From: Candidatus Poribacteria bacterium
GTDB taxonomy: Bacteria > Poribacteria > WGA-4E > WGA-3G
Reading direction: 5' to 3'
Assembly: GCA_028818705.1 (NCBI GenBank)
Contig: JAPPNJ010000051.1
Span: 1 to 64,000 of the forward strand
DNA: 64,000 nucleotides
Position 1 is the stretch's first letter; every line of letters begins with the position of its first letter. A program made the translations under genes and the position numbers. A model generated the notes under the pieces. The model saw nothing but the letters and a program-made list of their open reading frames with translations. It was not told the origin of the DNA and did not search any database. Positions 42,932 through 51,365 of this stretch are shown here, in pieces.

Positions 42932-43957
42932 ATGTATCGTGTCGGTATCATTGGGTTAGGCAATATCGCCTCCCGTTATTCAACACCTGACGATCCTTAT
43001 CCGTATTGCCATACAGGTGGTATCCGTTTTTGCGAGACAACCGAATTAGTCGCAGTCGCAGATATGTCTGCAGAACGTCAAGCAGAATTCCAACAAGTTT
43101 GGGGGCCCGCCTTCCCAGATAATTCCATAAATTACTACGAAACAGATACGCAGATGCTTGAAAGTGAGACTTTAGATATCGTCGCTGTTTGTGTCCGAGG
43201 ACCGCACCATTTTAAGGTGATGCAGAACGTCTTGAAGGCGGATATCAAAGCCATTTTCCTTGAAAAACCCGCTGGATGTTCCCTTGAAGAAGTTGACACT
43301 ATGACCGCAGGTGCTGACACGAAGGGAATTCCTATCGTTGTTGATTATACACGGCACTGGGGACCACACTTAATTCGTCTCCAATCGCTTATTAAGGATG
43401 GGTTGATCGGTGAGGTGCAGACTGTCATCGGATATTGCGGTGGTGGTGTGCTCTCCTTCGCTATTCACACGACCGACATGATCTGCCAGTTCGCTGGCTA
43501 TGATCCGATCTCGGTGACTGGGTTCGTTGAGGGTGGTGAAGATGTACCGACACCTTATGAACCTGAACCGGCGATTATCGGTTCAACGATTCAATATGAA
43601 AGTGGTGTTATGGGATTCCACGTCGGGAACCATGGAGCACGAGGCGGATTCTCCGTTGACGTACTTGGCAGCGAAGGTAGCGTCCAGACAGGGTTTTATA
43701 GCAGCACAACCGTCTATAAAGAAGGAGAGTTGGTTGATAATGCTACCCTTGATCTGCCTGAAAACGCCGGTCCCTTCAATATCGCATATAAGCAGATTAC
43801 CGACTACTTAGACGGCGGATCTCTTCCCGATTGTGCCCATGATGACTATACTGCCGTCAACGAAATCGGTTTCGCCACTATCGAGAGTGGTATAACTGGA
43901 CAGACAATACAACTTCCCTGTCAAAATCGGAAACGGCTTATCTTCGCGAATGGATAG
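42932..43957 (+). CDS. Gfo/Idh/MocA family oxidoreductase
   Basis: 341 residues, AAAGGAG ribosome site. GIIGLGNIASRYS Rossmann motif and FLEKPAGCSLEEVD with the intact EKP catalytic motif. Intact motif and HTTDMICQFAGY-type C-terminal half indicate an active NAD(P)-dependent dehydrogenase. Overlaps the start of the selenoprotein candidate by about 8 bp, so they form an operon. Confidence 0.92.
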   Translation: MYRVGIIGLGNIASRYSTPDDPYPYCHTGGIRFCETTELVAVADMSAERQAEFQQVWGPAFPDNSINYYETDTQMLESETLDIVAVCVRGPHHFKVMQNVLKADIKAIFLEKPAGCSLEEVDTMTAGADTKGIPIVVDYTRHWGPHLIRLQSLIKDGLIGEVQTVIGYCGGGVLSFAIHTTDMICQFAGYDPISVTGFVEGGEDVPTPYEPEPAIIGSTIQYESGVMGFHVGNHGARGGFSVDVLGSEGSVQTGFYSSTTVYKEGELVDNATLDLPENAGPFNIAYKQITDYLDGGSLPDCAHDDYTAVNEIGFATIESGITGQTIQLPCQNRKRLIFANG

Positions 43958-44696
43958 TATGGCATCTATACGTAAACTTGATCATATATTTCGATTCTTT
44001 ATGAAGTTTTACGGCAGTCAGCGTTATAAAACATGTCCTAACACACCGCTGCGCTTGCCATTGAATGAATGTAGAGTGGCTCTTATTACAACCGCAGGTT
44101 TTTTTCTGGATGGACAGAATTCCTTTGAGAAGGAGGATTGTTCCTACCGCGAGATTCCAAATTCAATTCAGACACAGGAACTTAAAGATGGGCATAAAAG
44201 TGGGGCTTACGATAAACGGGACATTGATATTGATGTAAACCTTGCGTTTCCACTCGATAGATTCAGGGAGTTAGAGACCGAGGGTAAAATTGGATCGCTA
44301 AACCGTAGGCACTTTAGTTTTATGGGATCAATTACAAAACCGCACGTCCTCATCACGCAATCTGCACCAGAGGTTGGACGCATGCTTAAAACGGATGGCG
44401 TAGACGTTGCTTTTTTAACCCCTGTCTGACCGATGTGCAATCAGTCTGTAGGATTGATACAACGTGCTGTTGAAGCGGCGGGAATTTCCACAGTTTCTAT
44501 TACCCTTGTTGAAAGTATGACGAAGAAGGTAAAACCGCCGCGCGCCTTAGCGGTGCCGTATGGTTTTGGACATCCGCTCGGTGAACCGAATAACCCCGGA
44601 TTGCAGCACGCAATCATCGCCGAGGCACTTACACTTCTATCGGACGAGGCTCCACCTCCAATCCTTCAAAAACTCCGACACGTTCAGCCATCGTAG
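43950..44696 (+). CDS. Candidate selenoprotein, glycine/sarcosine/betaine reductase component B (GrdB/PrdB) family
   Basis: 248 residues if the in-frame TGA at 44427-44429 (codon 160) is read as selenocysteine; both halves are in the same frame. Around it: VAFLTPV-U-PMCNQSVGLIQRAVEAAGI, a U-x-x-C redox motif where relatives have Cys or Sec. The part before the TGA (VALITTAGFFLDGQNSF, SYREIP, DINVNLAFPLDRFRELETEGKIG-like stretch, HFSFMGSI) and after it (PPRALAVPYGFGHPLGEP) both fit this family, so it is not a decayed gene. A possible SECIS hairpin follows at 44438-44456. ATG at 43950 or 43959. Small stand-alone members have no proven substrate. Confidence 0.85.
44438..44456 (+). promoter_or_regulatory. 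Possible bacterial SECIS hairpin
   Basis: CAATC / GATTG stem with a 9-nt loop AGTCTGTAG whose G-T lies about 19 nt after the TGA, within the spacing known for bacterial SECIS elements. The short stem makes this tentative. Confidence 0.4.
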
Positions 44697-44778
44697 CGTT
44701 GATTTGTCTGTCTCTCTTATCTTGTAAATCCTAAAATCTTGGTTCAGACAATTGGTGCCTTATGAAAGGAGAAAATAC

Positions 44779-45840
44779 ATGGATAAAATCAAAGTTGGTA
44801 TTATCGGATGTGGTGGTATATTCCGCAGCCTTCACGCTCCCTATTACCAAGAACCGACCCGACGCGCAGATATTGTCGCAATCGCCGACATCAACGAAGC
44901 GTCTGCGAACGAGCAAGCCGACCAGTTTGGTGCAGATGCCTACACAGATTACCGCGCACTCCTCGACAGACAGGATATAGACGCAGTAGATGTCTGCGTC
45001 CATCCGCGCCCACACCTTGAAATTACCCGTGCTGCTGCCAATGCCGACAAACACATTTTAATGGAAAAACCGATGTGTTGTAGCGTTGCGGAGGGTGAGG
45101 AGATGATAGCCGCTGCTGAAAATGCGGGTGTTCTCCTGATGGTCGCCTATATGATGCGGTTCAGTCCCGGCTACATGAAACTAAAATCGCTGTTAGAAGA
45201 TGGCACCCTCGGCACACTGCAGATGGCGTACTCTAATCAAGTCGGTTGGTTCTCACCCGAACGACATCCGTGGCTCTTTGTGAAAGCGGAATCGGGTGGT
45301 ATGCTGGTGGAGCAAGCCATTCATGATCTTGATCTCTGGCTGTGGCTCTACGGTCCCGCCTCCACAGTCTACGGATTCACAAGCCATGTCCCGCTCGGTG
45401 GCACCTACCCACCACCTGATCAAGCTGTAGAGAACAACGCCGTGCTGACCGTACATTTCAAAAACGGTGGCGTCGGTATGATGATTAAGAGTTGGGCGGC
45501 TGAAATAAGGAATAGTGGCAACGGTCTCGTTACCAGTAAAGGCTCGGCGACACTAATTCACAACGGGCTCCGTTGGAAGACCCACGATATGGCAGAGGTG
45601 GAAGAGTTCACTGCGCCAGTGCCGGATGATGATACCTACCGCAGCATGCCAGAGGCGCGGCGTCAGCAGCGGTATTGGGGGGTAGCAGCGAAAGGCACGA
45701 GCATTGATCACTGGCTCCAGTGCATCGCCGGGGAAGCAGAATCGACGACCCATGGACGCATCGGCAGAGACGGTATTGAGTTAGCAGAAGCGACCTATCG
45801 TTCCTCGCAAATCGGTGCACCGATTTCATTGCCCTTGTAG
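44779..45840 (+). CDS. Gfo/Idh/MocA family oxidoreductase
   Basis: 353 residues from the ATG at 44779 (AAAGGAG at 7 nt). GIIGCGGIFRSLHAPYY Rossmann motif and ILMEKPMCCSVAEGE with intact EKP. VEQAIHDLDLWLWLYG carries the conserved His of the C-terminal domain. Third gene of the likely Gfo-Sec-Gfo operon, so it may act on the same compound as the first oxidoreductase. Confidence 0.92.
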   Translation: MDKIKVGIIGCGGIFRSLHAPYYQEPTRRADIVAIADINEASANEQADQFGADAYTDYRALLDRQDIDAVDVCVHPRPHLEITRAAANADKHILMEKPMCCSVAEGEEMIAAAENAGVLLMVAYMMRFSPGYMKLKSLLEDGTLGTLQMAYSNQVGWFSPERHPWLFVKAESGGMLVEQAIHDLDLWLWLYGPASTVYGFTSHVPLGGTYPPPDQAVENNAVLTVHFKNGGVGMMIKSWAAEIRNSGNGLVTSKGSATLIHNGLRWKTHDMAEVEEFTAPVPDDDTYRSMPEARRQQRYWGVAAKGTSIDHWLQCIAGEAESTTHGRIGRDGIELAEATYRSSQIGAPISLPL

Positions 45841-45899
45841 CAGTGTCGTCTACTCCTTTCCTATAAAAGTAATCCCATAATATCCTTCCATGCACTGTA

Positions 45900-45921
45900 G
45901 GGCGGACTCCCATATCCGCCC
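45900..45921. repeat. Palindrome after the oxidoreductase operon
   Basis: GGGCGGA / TCCGCCC around 8 nt, preceded by CTGTA as in the GTAGGG family. Possible terminator. The remainder of 45841-46232 is very AT-rich, contains another hairpin (46122-46154) and heptad repeats (46156-46215), and no gene. Confidence 0.55.
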
Positions 45922-46121
45922 GTTATCGCCCACCCAAAGTTTGCTTTTCAGATCGAAATTTTTTCTGGACAGCGAGAATCCGATAATCTATAGTTAGATA
46001 TAGACTTTATTATTATTTTTTTACTAATAATAGAAATTGACGTATTATAACTATAAAGTGCTATTTATAAATCCATGGGATATCCTTTCTGAACGAGTGT
46101 AACGGCATTTAAGATAAGGTG

Positions 46122-46154
46122 TTGTGGCAGTGACGAGTAAAACGACTGCCACAA
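46122..46154. repeat. Hairpin upstream of the cohesin/dockerin gene
   Basis: TTGTGGCAGT / ACTGCCACAA, perfect 10-bp stem around 13 nt, followed at once by degenerate heptads (AACTGAC, AACTGAT, AACTGAA). Confidence 0.6.
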
Positions 46155-46232
46155 AGGTTTAACTGACAACTGATAACTGAAAGGTTGTTCGCAGAAAAAT
46201 CGAACTGATAACCATTGTAAAAGGAGTTTGTT

Positions 46233-48101
46233 ATGAAAATACTAATTGTGGAGCGGAAAATCATCGTTTCAATTATTTTCGCGTTGACGAGTTTTTGTTT
46301 TATCGCAGGAACAGCGTATAGCGAAGTCAGCATCAGTGAAATCATGTATGGATCGGAGATAAGGTTCTCGCCAAAGCAATGGATAGAAATATCTAACACC
46401 GGAACAGAGCCAATTGATCTGACCGGATGGACACTAACTATTCAGAATGTAGACTCGGATGACCTACTCGGACCCACGACAGCGACAATCAATTTTAGGG
46501 ATGCTACCTTTGACGATGCCCCCCGGATATGGCCAAATGATTTTCTCTTGATAGTGACATCGAAAACCGATGATAACTCAGGAGATTTCATGGAAGATCA
46601 AATCTATGATCTTAGATGGCGGGAAGACTTAGGTATTAGTTTCTGGACCACATGGCTGAGTGCAAAGGGATTCTACATAAAGTTGACCGATAAAGATGGT
46701 AATGTGGTAGATGAAGCAGGAAACTACGACGGAACTAAGACGCTTTGGGACTTACCTTACCATTTTAACAGAGGCAGAATCAGAGCAGGCAATCGGACTT
46801 CACTCATTCGCCGTTATGCCAATGGTGTCGCACTTGATGGAAAGCTAAAAGAGGGTTGGGTATCCGCCGTTGACGCGAATCTCACTGGAGGTCAAAAAAC
46901 TTATTACGGTGATGAGAATGACATTAGTTCACCTGGTATCTTTAATATCAATTCTACCTTGCCGGTTGTAACGCAACAACCCGCTACTCCACCGGTTGAT
47001 AACACAGGTAAGACTTCGCCTCCGGTTGTAGTGGAACAACCCACTACCCCACCGGTTGTAACACAGCAACCTCCGACTTCTACGACCATCGTCCGGCTTC
47101 TGCCGGCGACAGTGGCGGCTCCTGCTGTCGGGGACGAGTTAGTATTCTCTCTAAACATCGCAAGCGGAGCATCGGTGGCGGGATATGAGGCAACGCTGGA
47201 ATTCAATAAGACGGCTTTCCGCTATGTGGGGAGTGAGATCGGTGATTATCTCCCCGCCGGTGCCTTTTTTGCGCCACCTATTGTTGAAGAAGGCAGCGTG
47301 AAACTTACCGCAACATCGCTTAAAGGCGAAGTCAATGGAAACGGCACGCTCGCGAAGATTACTTTTGAGGTAATCGCCGAGGATACATTCACCTTAATGT
47401 TATCCGATGTGCTCCTCGCTGACAGCAAAGGGATGAGCACTGTTCCGCAGGTCGAAAACGCGCAAATTAGCAAAGCGGCAGCCGACGGACTCAAAGGCGA
47501 TGTCAACGGGGATGGGGCTGTAAACGTCCAGGATTTGGTATTGGTTGCAGCCAGTCTGTGGCAGAAGGGGCAGAATGCTGCAGATATCAATGGGGATGGT
47601 ATCGTTAACGTCATTGATCTCGTCCTTGTTGCTGGTGCTTTGGGGACAAGTGCCGCTGCACCCTCTCTGCATCCGCAATCTTTGGAGATGCTCACTGCGG
47701 CAGACATTCAACTCTAGCTTTCCCAAGCACAACATTTAGACCTCACAGATGCGAGGTTTCAAAGAGGTATCCTGTTCTTACAACAACTCCTCACAACGTT
47801 GCTTCCCAAAGAGACAGCACTCTTAGCAAACTATCCGAACCCGTTCAACCCTGAAACGTGGATACCCTACCACTTGTCAAAGGATGCGGATGTTACACTG
47901 CATATCTATGCTGTGAATGGTACATTGGTGCGGACATTGTCCCTAGGACATCAACCTGCGGGTATGTATCAGAGCCGTTCGCGGGCAGTGTATTGGGACG
48001 GCAGAAACGCATTCGGTGAACCTGTGGCGAGCGGTGTCTATTTCTACACGCTTACCGCCGGCGATTTCACAGCTACGCAGAAGATGCTCATTAGAAAGTA
48101 A
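46233..48101 (+). pseudogene. Lamin-tail/cohesin/dockerin secreted protein, interrupted by an in-frame TAG
   Basis: Reading frame 46233-47717 (494 codons) and 47718-48101 are the same frame, separated only by TAG at 47715-47717. In the two downstream paralogues the same position is TGG (ATDVRQWLSEAQH versus AADIQL-stop-LSQAQH). Domains: signal peptide; lamin-tail domain (SISEIMYGSE, WIEISNTGTEPIDLTGW); Pro/Thr linker; cohesin-like domain (about 285-415); type I dockerin (GDVNGDGAVNVQD, ADINGDGIVNVID); after the stop, the FNPETWIPYHL FlgD-like C-terminal domain. The truncated product would still be secreted but lack the C-terminal domain. Confidence 0.8.
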
Positions 48102-48113
48102 ACTATTTACCTG

Positions 48114-48142
48114 TAGGGGTAAGACCATGTGTCTCACCCCTA
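48114..48142. repeat. GTAGGG-type palindrome, copy with internal covariation
   Basis: TAGGGGT / ACCCCTA outer arms and AGAC / GTCT inner arms around a CATGT loop, one mismatched pair between them. Same design as 1975-2003, different stem sequence. Located just before the lipoprotein gene. Confidence 0.65.
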
Positions 48143-48155
48143 ACAAGGAGTTTTT

Positions 48156-48839
48156 ATGATAAAAAAGATAAGTAAGACTCCAAAGGACATCCTGTTAACG
48201 CTAACAACTGCTTCATTTGGTGTGTTCTTTGCCTTTATAGGGTGTGGGTTTTTAGATAATAACAGTCAACCAACAATTGAAACTATAACCGATCAAACGC
48301 TTTATGTAGATGACAAGATAACAGTGGATGTAAACATCACCGATGAGGATATTGATGATACACATATTATCAGCGTCTCCTCTGACAATATGACCATAGC
48401 GACTGCTTCAATAAGTAATACAACCCTTATCGTCGTAGGTATATCGGCAGGACTTGCGACCATCACAGTTTCTGTCACAGACGATAGTAACCAAGACGAT
48501 GCAGCGGCAATACCAGTGACGTTTCAGGTCACTGTCAATGAACTAATTGACAGAGGAGCTTGCCTTGTTGGAATGACGTTGAGATCGGGAGAGAGTTGTC
48601 GTTACAGTAAGGATCCATTTGAGGCAGCAGATATTGTCTTTTCTGTCCTTCAGGATGGTAGCTCGTGTCGAAAGCGTAAAAATCTAAAGTCATGTGTGGA
48701 ATCGGATATAGAACAAGATGACTTCTTCGGGACGAATTTTGCTGCCAGAAAAAATCCTGATGGAAGTTGGACTATTGAGTCAGTGCCATGGTTCTATATT
48801 CGTCAGATGCTGGGGAGCCTGAATTCATTGATAAAATGA
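48156..48839 (+). CDS. Putative lipoprotein with Ig-like/cadherin-type domain
   Basis: 227 residues. Hydrophobic N-terminus ending in the lipobox-like FAFIGCG, so probably lipid-anchored. TIETITDQTLYVDDKITVDVNITDEDIDDTHIISVSS and GLATITVSVTDDSNQDDA form a bacterial Ig/cadherin-like domain often seen in surface proteins. The C-terminal half has several Cys (CLVGMTLRSGESC, SSCRKRKNLKSC), probably disulfides. Function unknown; sits inside the secreted-protein cluster. Confidence 0.78.
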   Translation: MIKKISKTPKDILLTLTTASFGVFFAFIGCGFLDNNSQPTIETITDQTLYVDDKITVDVNITDEDIDDTHIISVSSDNMTIATASISNTTLIVVGISAGLATITVSVTDDSNQDDAAAIPVTFQVTVNELIDRGACLVGMTLRSGESCRYSKDPFEAADIVFSVLQDGSSCRKRKNLKSCVESDIEQDDFFGTNFAARKNPDGSWTIESVPWFYIRQMLGSLNSLIK

Positions 48840-48969
48840 GAACTGTAATTCTCTCGTCGCGTGTCAAACATCCTATTACAAGGAATTTAGCAGAGAAAAA
48901 ACAAATTCTAATCTTCCACCCAAAAACCTAATTGAGTCCTGAAATCAAAGACGAGAAAAGGAATTTATA

Positions 48970-51231
48970 ATGAAAAAACTAATCGCGAAGCAAAAATATC
49001 TTATGTTCATCTTAGTTCCCGTCTTGATAGCCTTAACGATAACTGTCGAAGCACAAGACTATATCCGGGGCCCCTGGCTCTGGATGATTGCTCCAGGCTC
49101 AAATATAGATACCGATTATCTTGCCATAGAAAGTGGCGGCGCGATTACGGAGACTCAGATTACCCAAAATGGTGTGAACGAGGGAGATAAATTAGGCGAA
49201 TTGCAGTGGACATCTGAACGCATCCAACCCTCAACCCATTGTGGTTGGTTCCTCTGTGCCTCAAATAATGTCCAACATGTCGTTAATGCAACTGGACTCA
49301 GCTCGGTTCAGAATCTCTCTCATCACACAGTTTATGCATTCATTAACATTGTGTCACCGCGCGACCAAAACAATGTACGAATGGGTGTGGGCAGCGATGA
49401 TGCTGTCAAAATTTGGCTCAATGGAATTGTGGTTCACAGGAACAACGTTGATAGAAGAACAACGGGCATCCAAGACCGGTTCAACACAAATCTGAAAGCG
49501 GGCAATAACCTCCTATTAGTTAAAGTTTGCGAGAATTTGGGGAACTGGGGATTGTTTTTTAAAATATACCTTGACTCGAAGGATTTCACCACAGAGATCC
49601 CTAAAGGGCCTCTTGCTGACGTTGGCGCTGATACCGTTATAATCGCTCCTGGGGCTACTGACCTTTCTATTAGACATGTTGCCACTGTAGCCTGGGACAC
49701 AGATAGCGTCTCAAATGTCCATTCTTTCACCGATGGAGCGTTAATTGGGGGAGCAGTTTCAAACCGTATTTACCTTTGGAACCCTCATTCGGAGCAACTC
49801 CAAGCCACACTCACGTATGATGCACTTATCAGAGACATTACTGTCAGCCCCGATGGGGGTATCCTTGCCAGTGGGAGCATGGACGGCACGATCCAATTGT
49901 GGAATCCCCAGATCGGTACACTCCAAGCCATACTCAGGGGACCTACAAATGGTGGCATCTTGAGTGTAGCTATCAGCCCCGATGGGGGTATCCTTGCCAG
50001 TGGGAGTACAGATGGCATAATCCAATTATGGAACCTACAGACAGAAACACTCCAGACCGCGATTAGAGCAGATACAAATGGTGGCATCTTAAGCATAGTC
50101 TTCAGTCCTGATGGCAACGTGCTCGCCAGTGGGGGTGTAGATGGCATAATCCGATTGTGGGATCCACATACACTGACCCTTGAAACTGCTATCACGGCAC
50201 ATACGGATAGTGTTATGGGTATTGCTTTTAACGCCGATGGCTCGCAACTTGCCAGTGGAAGCGCGGATGGGACGATAGGATTATGGAATTCCGACACCGG
50301 GCGACATCAGGCAACGCTTAACCATAAATTACCCATCTTGAGTATAGCGTTTAACCCTGATGGCAGCATGCTTGCCAGTGGAGGTGTGGATGGCACAGCA
50401 CTCGTGTGGGATCCTCGGACGAGAAAGATTCAAGCCACACTCGGACACAGGTCGCCTGTCAGATGCGTTGTCTTCAGTCCTGATGGCAGCATGATTATTA
50501 GTGGGAGCCAAGACGGTAAGACCCGTCAGTGGAGAATCACCACCGGCTCAGAAACTGAGCCCACTTTAGAAGCAGATGTTAACGGTGATGGGAGCGTAGA
50601 TGTCCAAACTAAACCCGCTTTAGAAGCAGATGTTAATGGTGATGGGAGTGTGGACCTCCAAGATTTAGTAATCGTTAATGCGCGTCTGGGTCAGACAGGC
50701 GAAAACAGTGCCGATGTTAACGGAGATGGTGTTGTTAATGTCGTTGACCTCGCTCTTGTTGCTAATGCAATAGAAGATGATGCAGCGGCACCTTCTCTAC
50801 ATCCGCAATCGCTGGAAATACTCACTGCGACAGACGTGCGCCAGTGGCTATCCGAGGCACAACACTTAAACCTCACAGGTGCGAGGTTTCAAAGAGGTAT
50901 TCTCTTCTTACAACAACTTCTCGCAACGTTGATTCCCAAAGAGACTACGCTTTTGGCAAACTATCCCAATCCCTTCAATCCTGAGACATGGATACCTTAT
51001 CAACTCGCAAACCCCGCAGAGGTTACCATCACTATCTACGCCGTAAACGGACACGTGGTTCGGCAGTTAGCACTCGGACATCAACCCGCCGGAATGTATC
51101 AGAGTCGTTCCCGTGCGGCGTATTGGGATGGCAGAAATCAATTCGGTGAACCTGTGGCAAGTGGTGTCTATTTTTATACCTTCACCGCAGGCGATTTCAC
51201 CGCTACACGAAAGATGTTGATACACAAATAG
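48970..51231 (+). CDS. Secreted WD40/dockerin protein with FlgD-like C-terminus
   Basis: 753 residues. Signal peptide (LMFILVPVLIALTITVEA). Residues about 30-205 resemble a PA14/galactose-binding-type domain (VGSDDAVKIWLNGIVVH). About 225-515: seven WD40 repeats of 42 residues (SPDGGILASGSxDGTIQLW). About 530-600: dockerin-like calcium loops DVNGDGSVD, with the first loop region duplicated (a 54-bp repeat at 50565-50672). About 660-753: FNPETWIPYQL domain. Extracytoplasmic scaffold or binding protein. Confidence 0.87.
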   Translation: MKKLIAKQKYLMFILVPVLIALTITVEAQDYIRGPWLWMIAPGSNIDTDYLAIESGGAITETQITQNGVNEGDKLGELQWTSERIQPSTHCGWFLCASNNVQHVVNATGLSSVQNLSHHTVYAFINIVSPRDQNNVRMGVGSDDAVKIWLNGIVVHRNNVDRRTTGIQDRFNTNLKAGNNLLLVKVCENLGNWGLFFKIYLDSKDFTTEIPKGPLADVGADTVIIAPGATDLSIRHVATVAWDTDSVSNVHSFTDGALIGGAVSNRIYLWNPHSEQLQATLTYDALIRDITVSPDGGILASGSMDGTIQLWNPQIGTLQAILRGPTNGGILSVAISPDGGILASGSTDGIIQLWNLQTETLQTAIRADTNGGILSIVFSPDGNVLASGGVDGIIRLWDPHTLTLETAITAHTDSVMGIAFNADGSQLASGSADGTIGLWNSDTGRHQATLNHKLPILSIAFNPDGSMLASGGVDGTALVWDPRTRKIQATLGHRSPVRCVVFSPDGSMIISGSQDGKTRQWRITTGSETEPTLEADVNGDGSVDVQTKPALEADVNGDGSVDLQDLVIVNARLGQTGENSADVNGDGVVNVVDLALVANAIEDDAAAPSLHPQSLEILTATDVRQWLSEAQHLNLTGARFQRGILFLQQLLATLIPKETTLLANYPNPFNPETWIPYQLANPAEVTITIYAVNGHVVRQLALGHQPAGMYQSRSRAAYWDGRNQFGEPVASGVYFYTFTAGDFTATRKMLIHK

Positions 51232-51365
51232 CATATATTAGAGAAACTGGAAGACTGAACGGGTCGAAGGGAACACCCTTCCATCCAAAAACCAATCGCA
51301 CATGGCAATCGAAAATCAAATAGAATCCCAGTGGTCCCAAAACAATCCATACAAGGAGCTTTAAC

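Noticed and set aside
44427..44429. Treating the TGA as a frameshift or pseudogene stop
   Set aside because: Both sides are in the same frame with intact family motifs, and the TGA falls exactly at the redox Cys/Sec position followed by P-x-C, so recoding is the better reading.
47715..47717. TAG read as pyrrolysine or other recoding
   Set aside because: Paralogues have Trp there, one substitution explains it, and no other sign of TAG recoding appears in the window.
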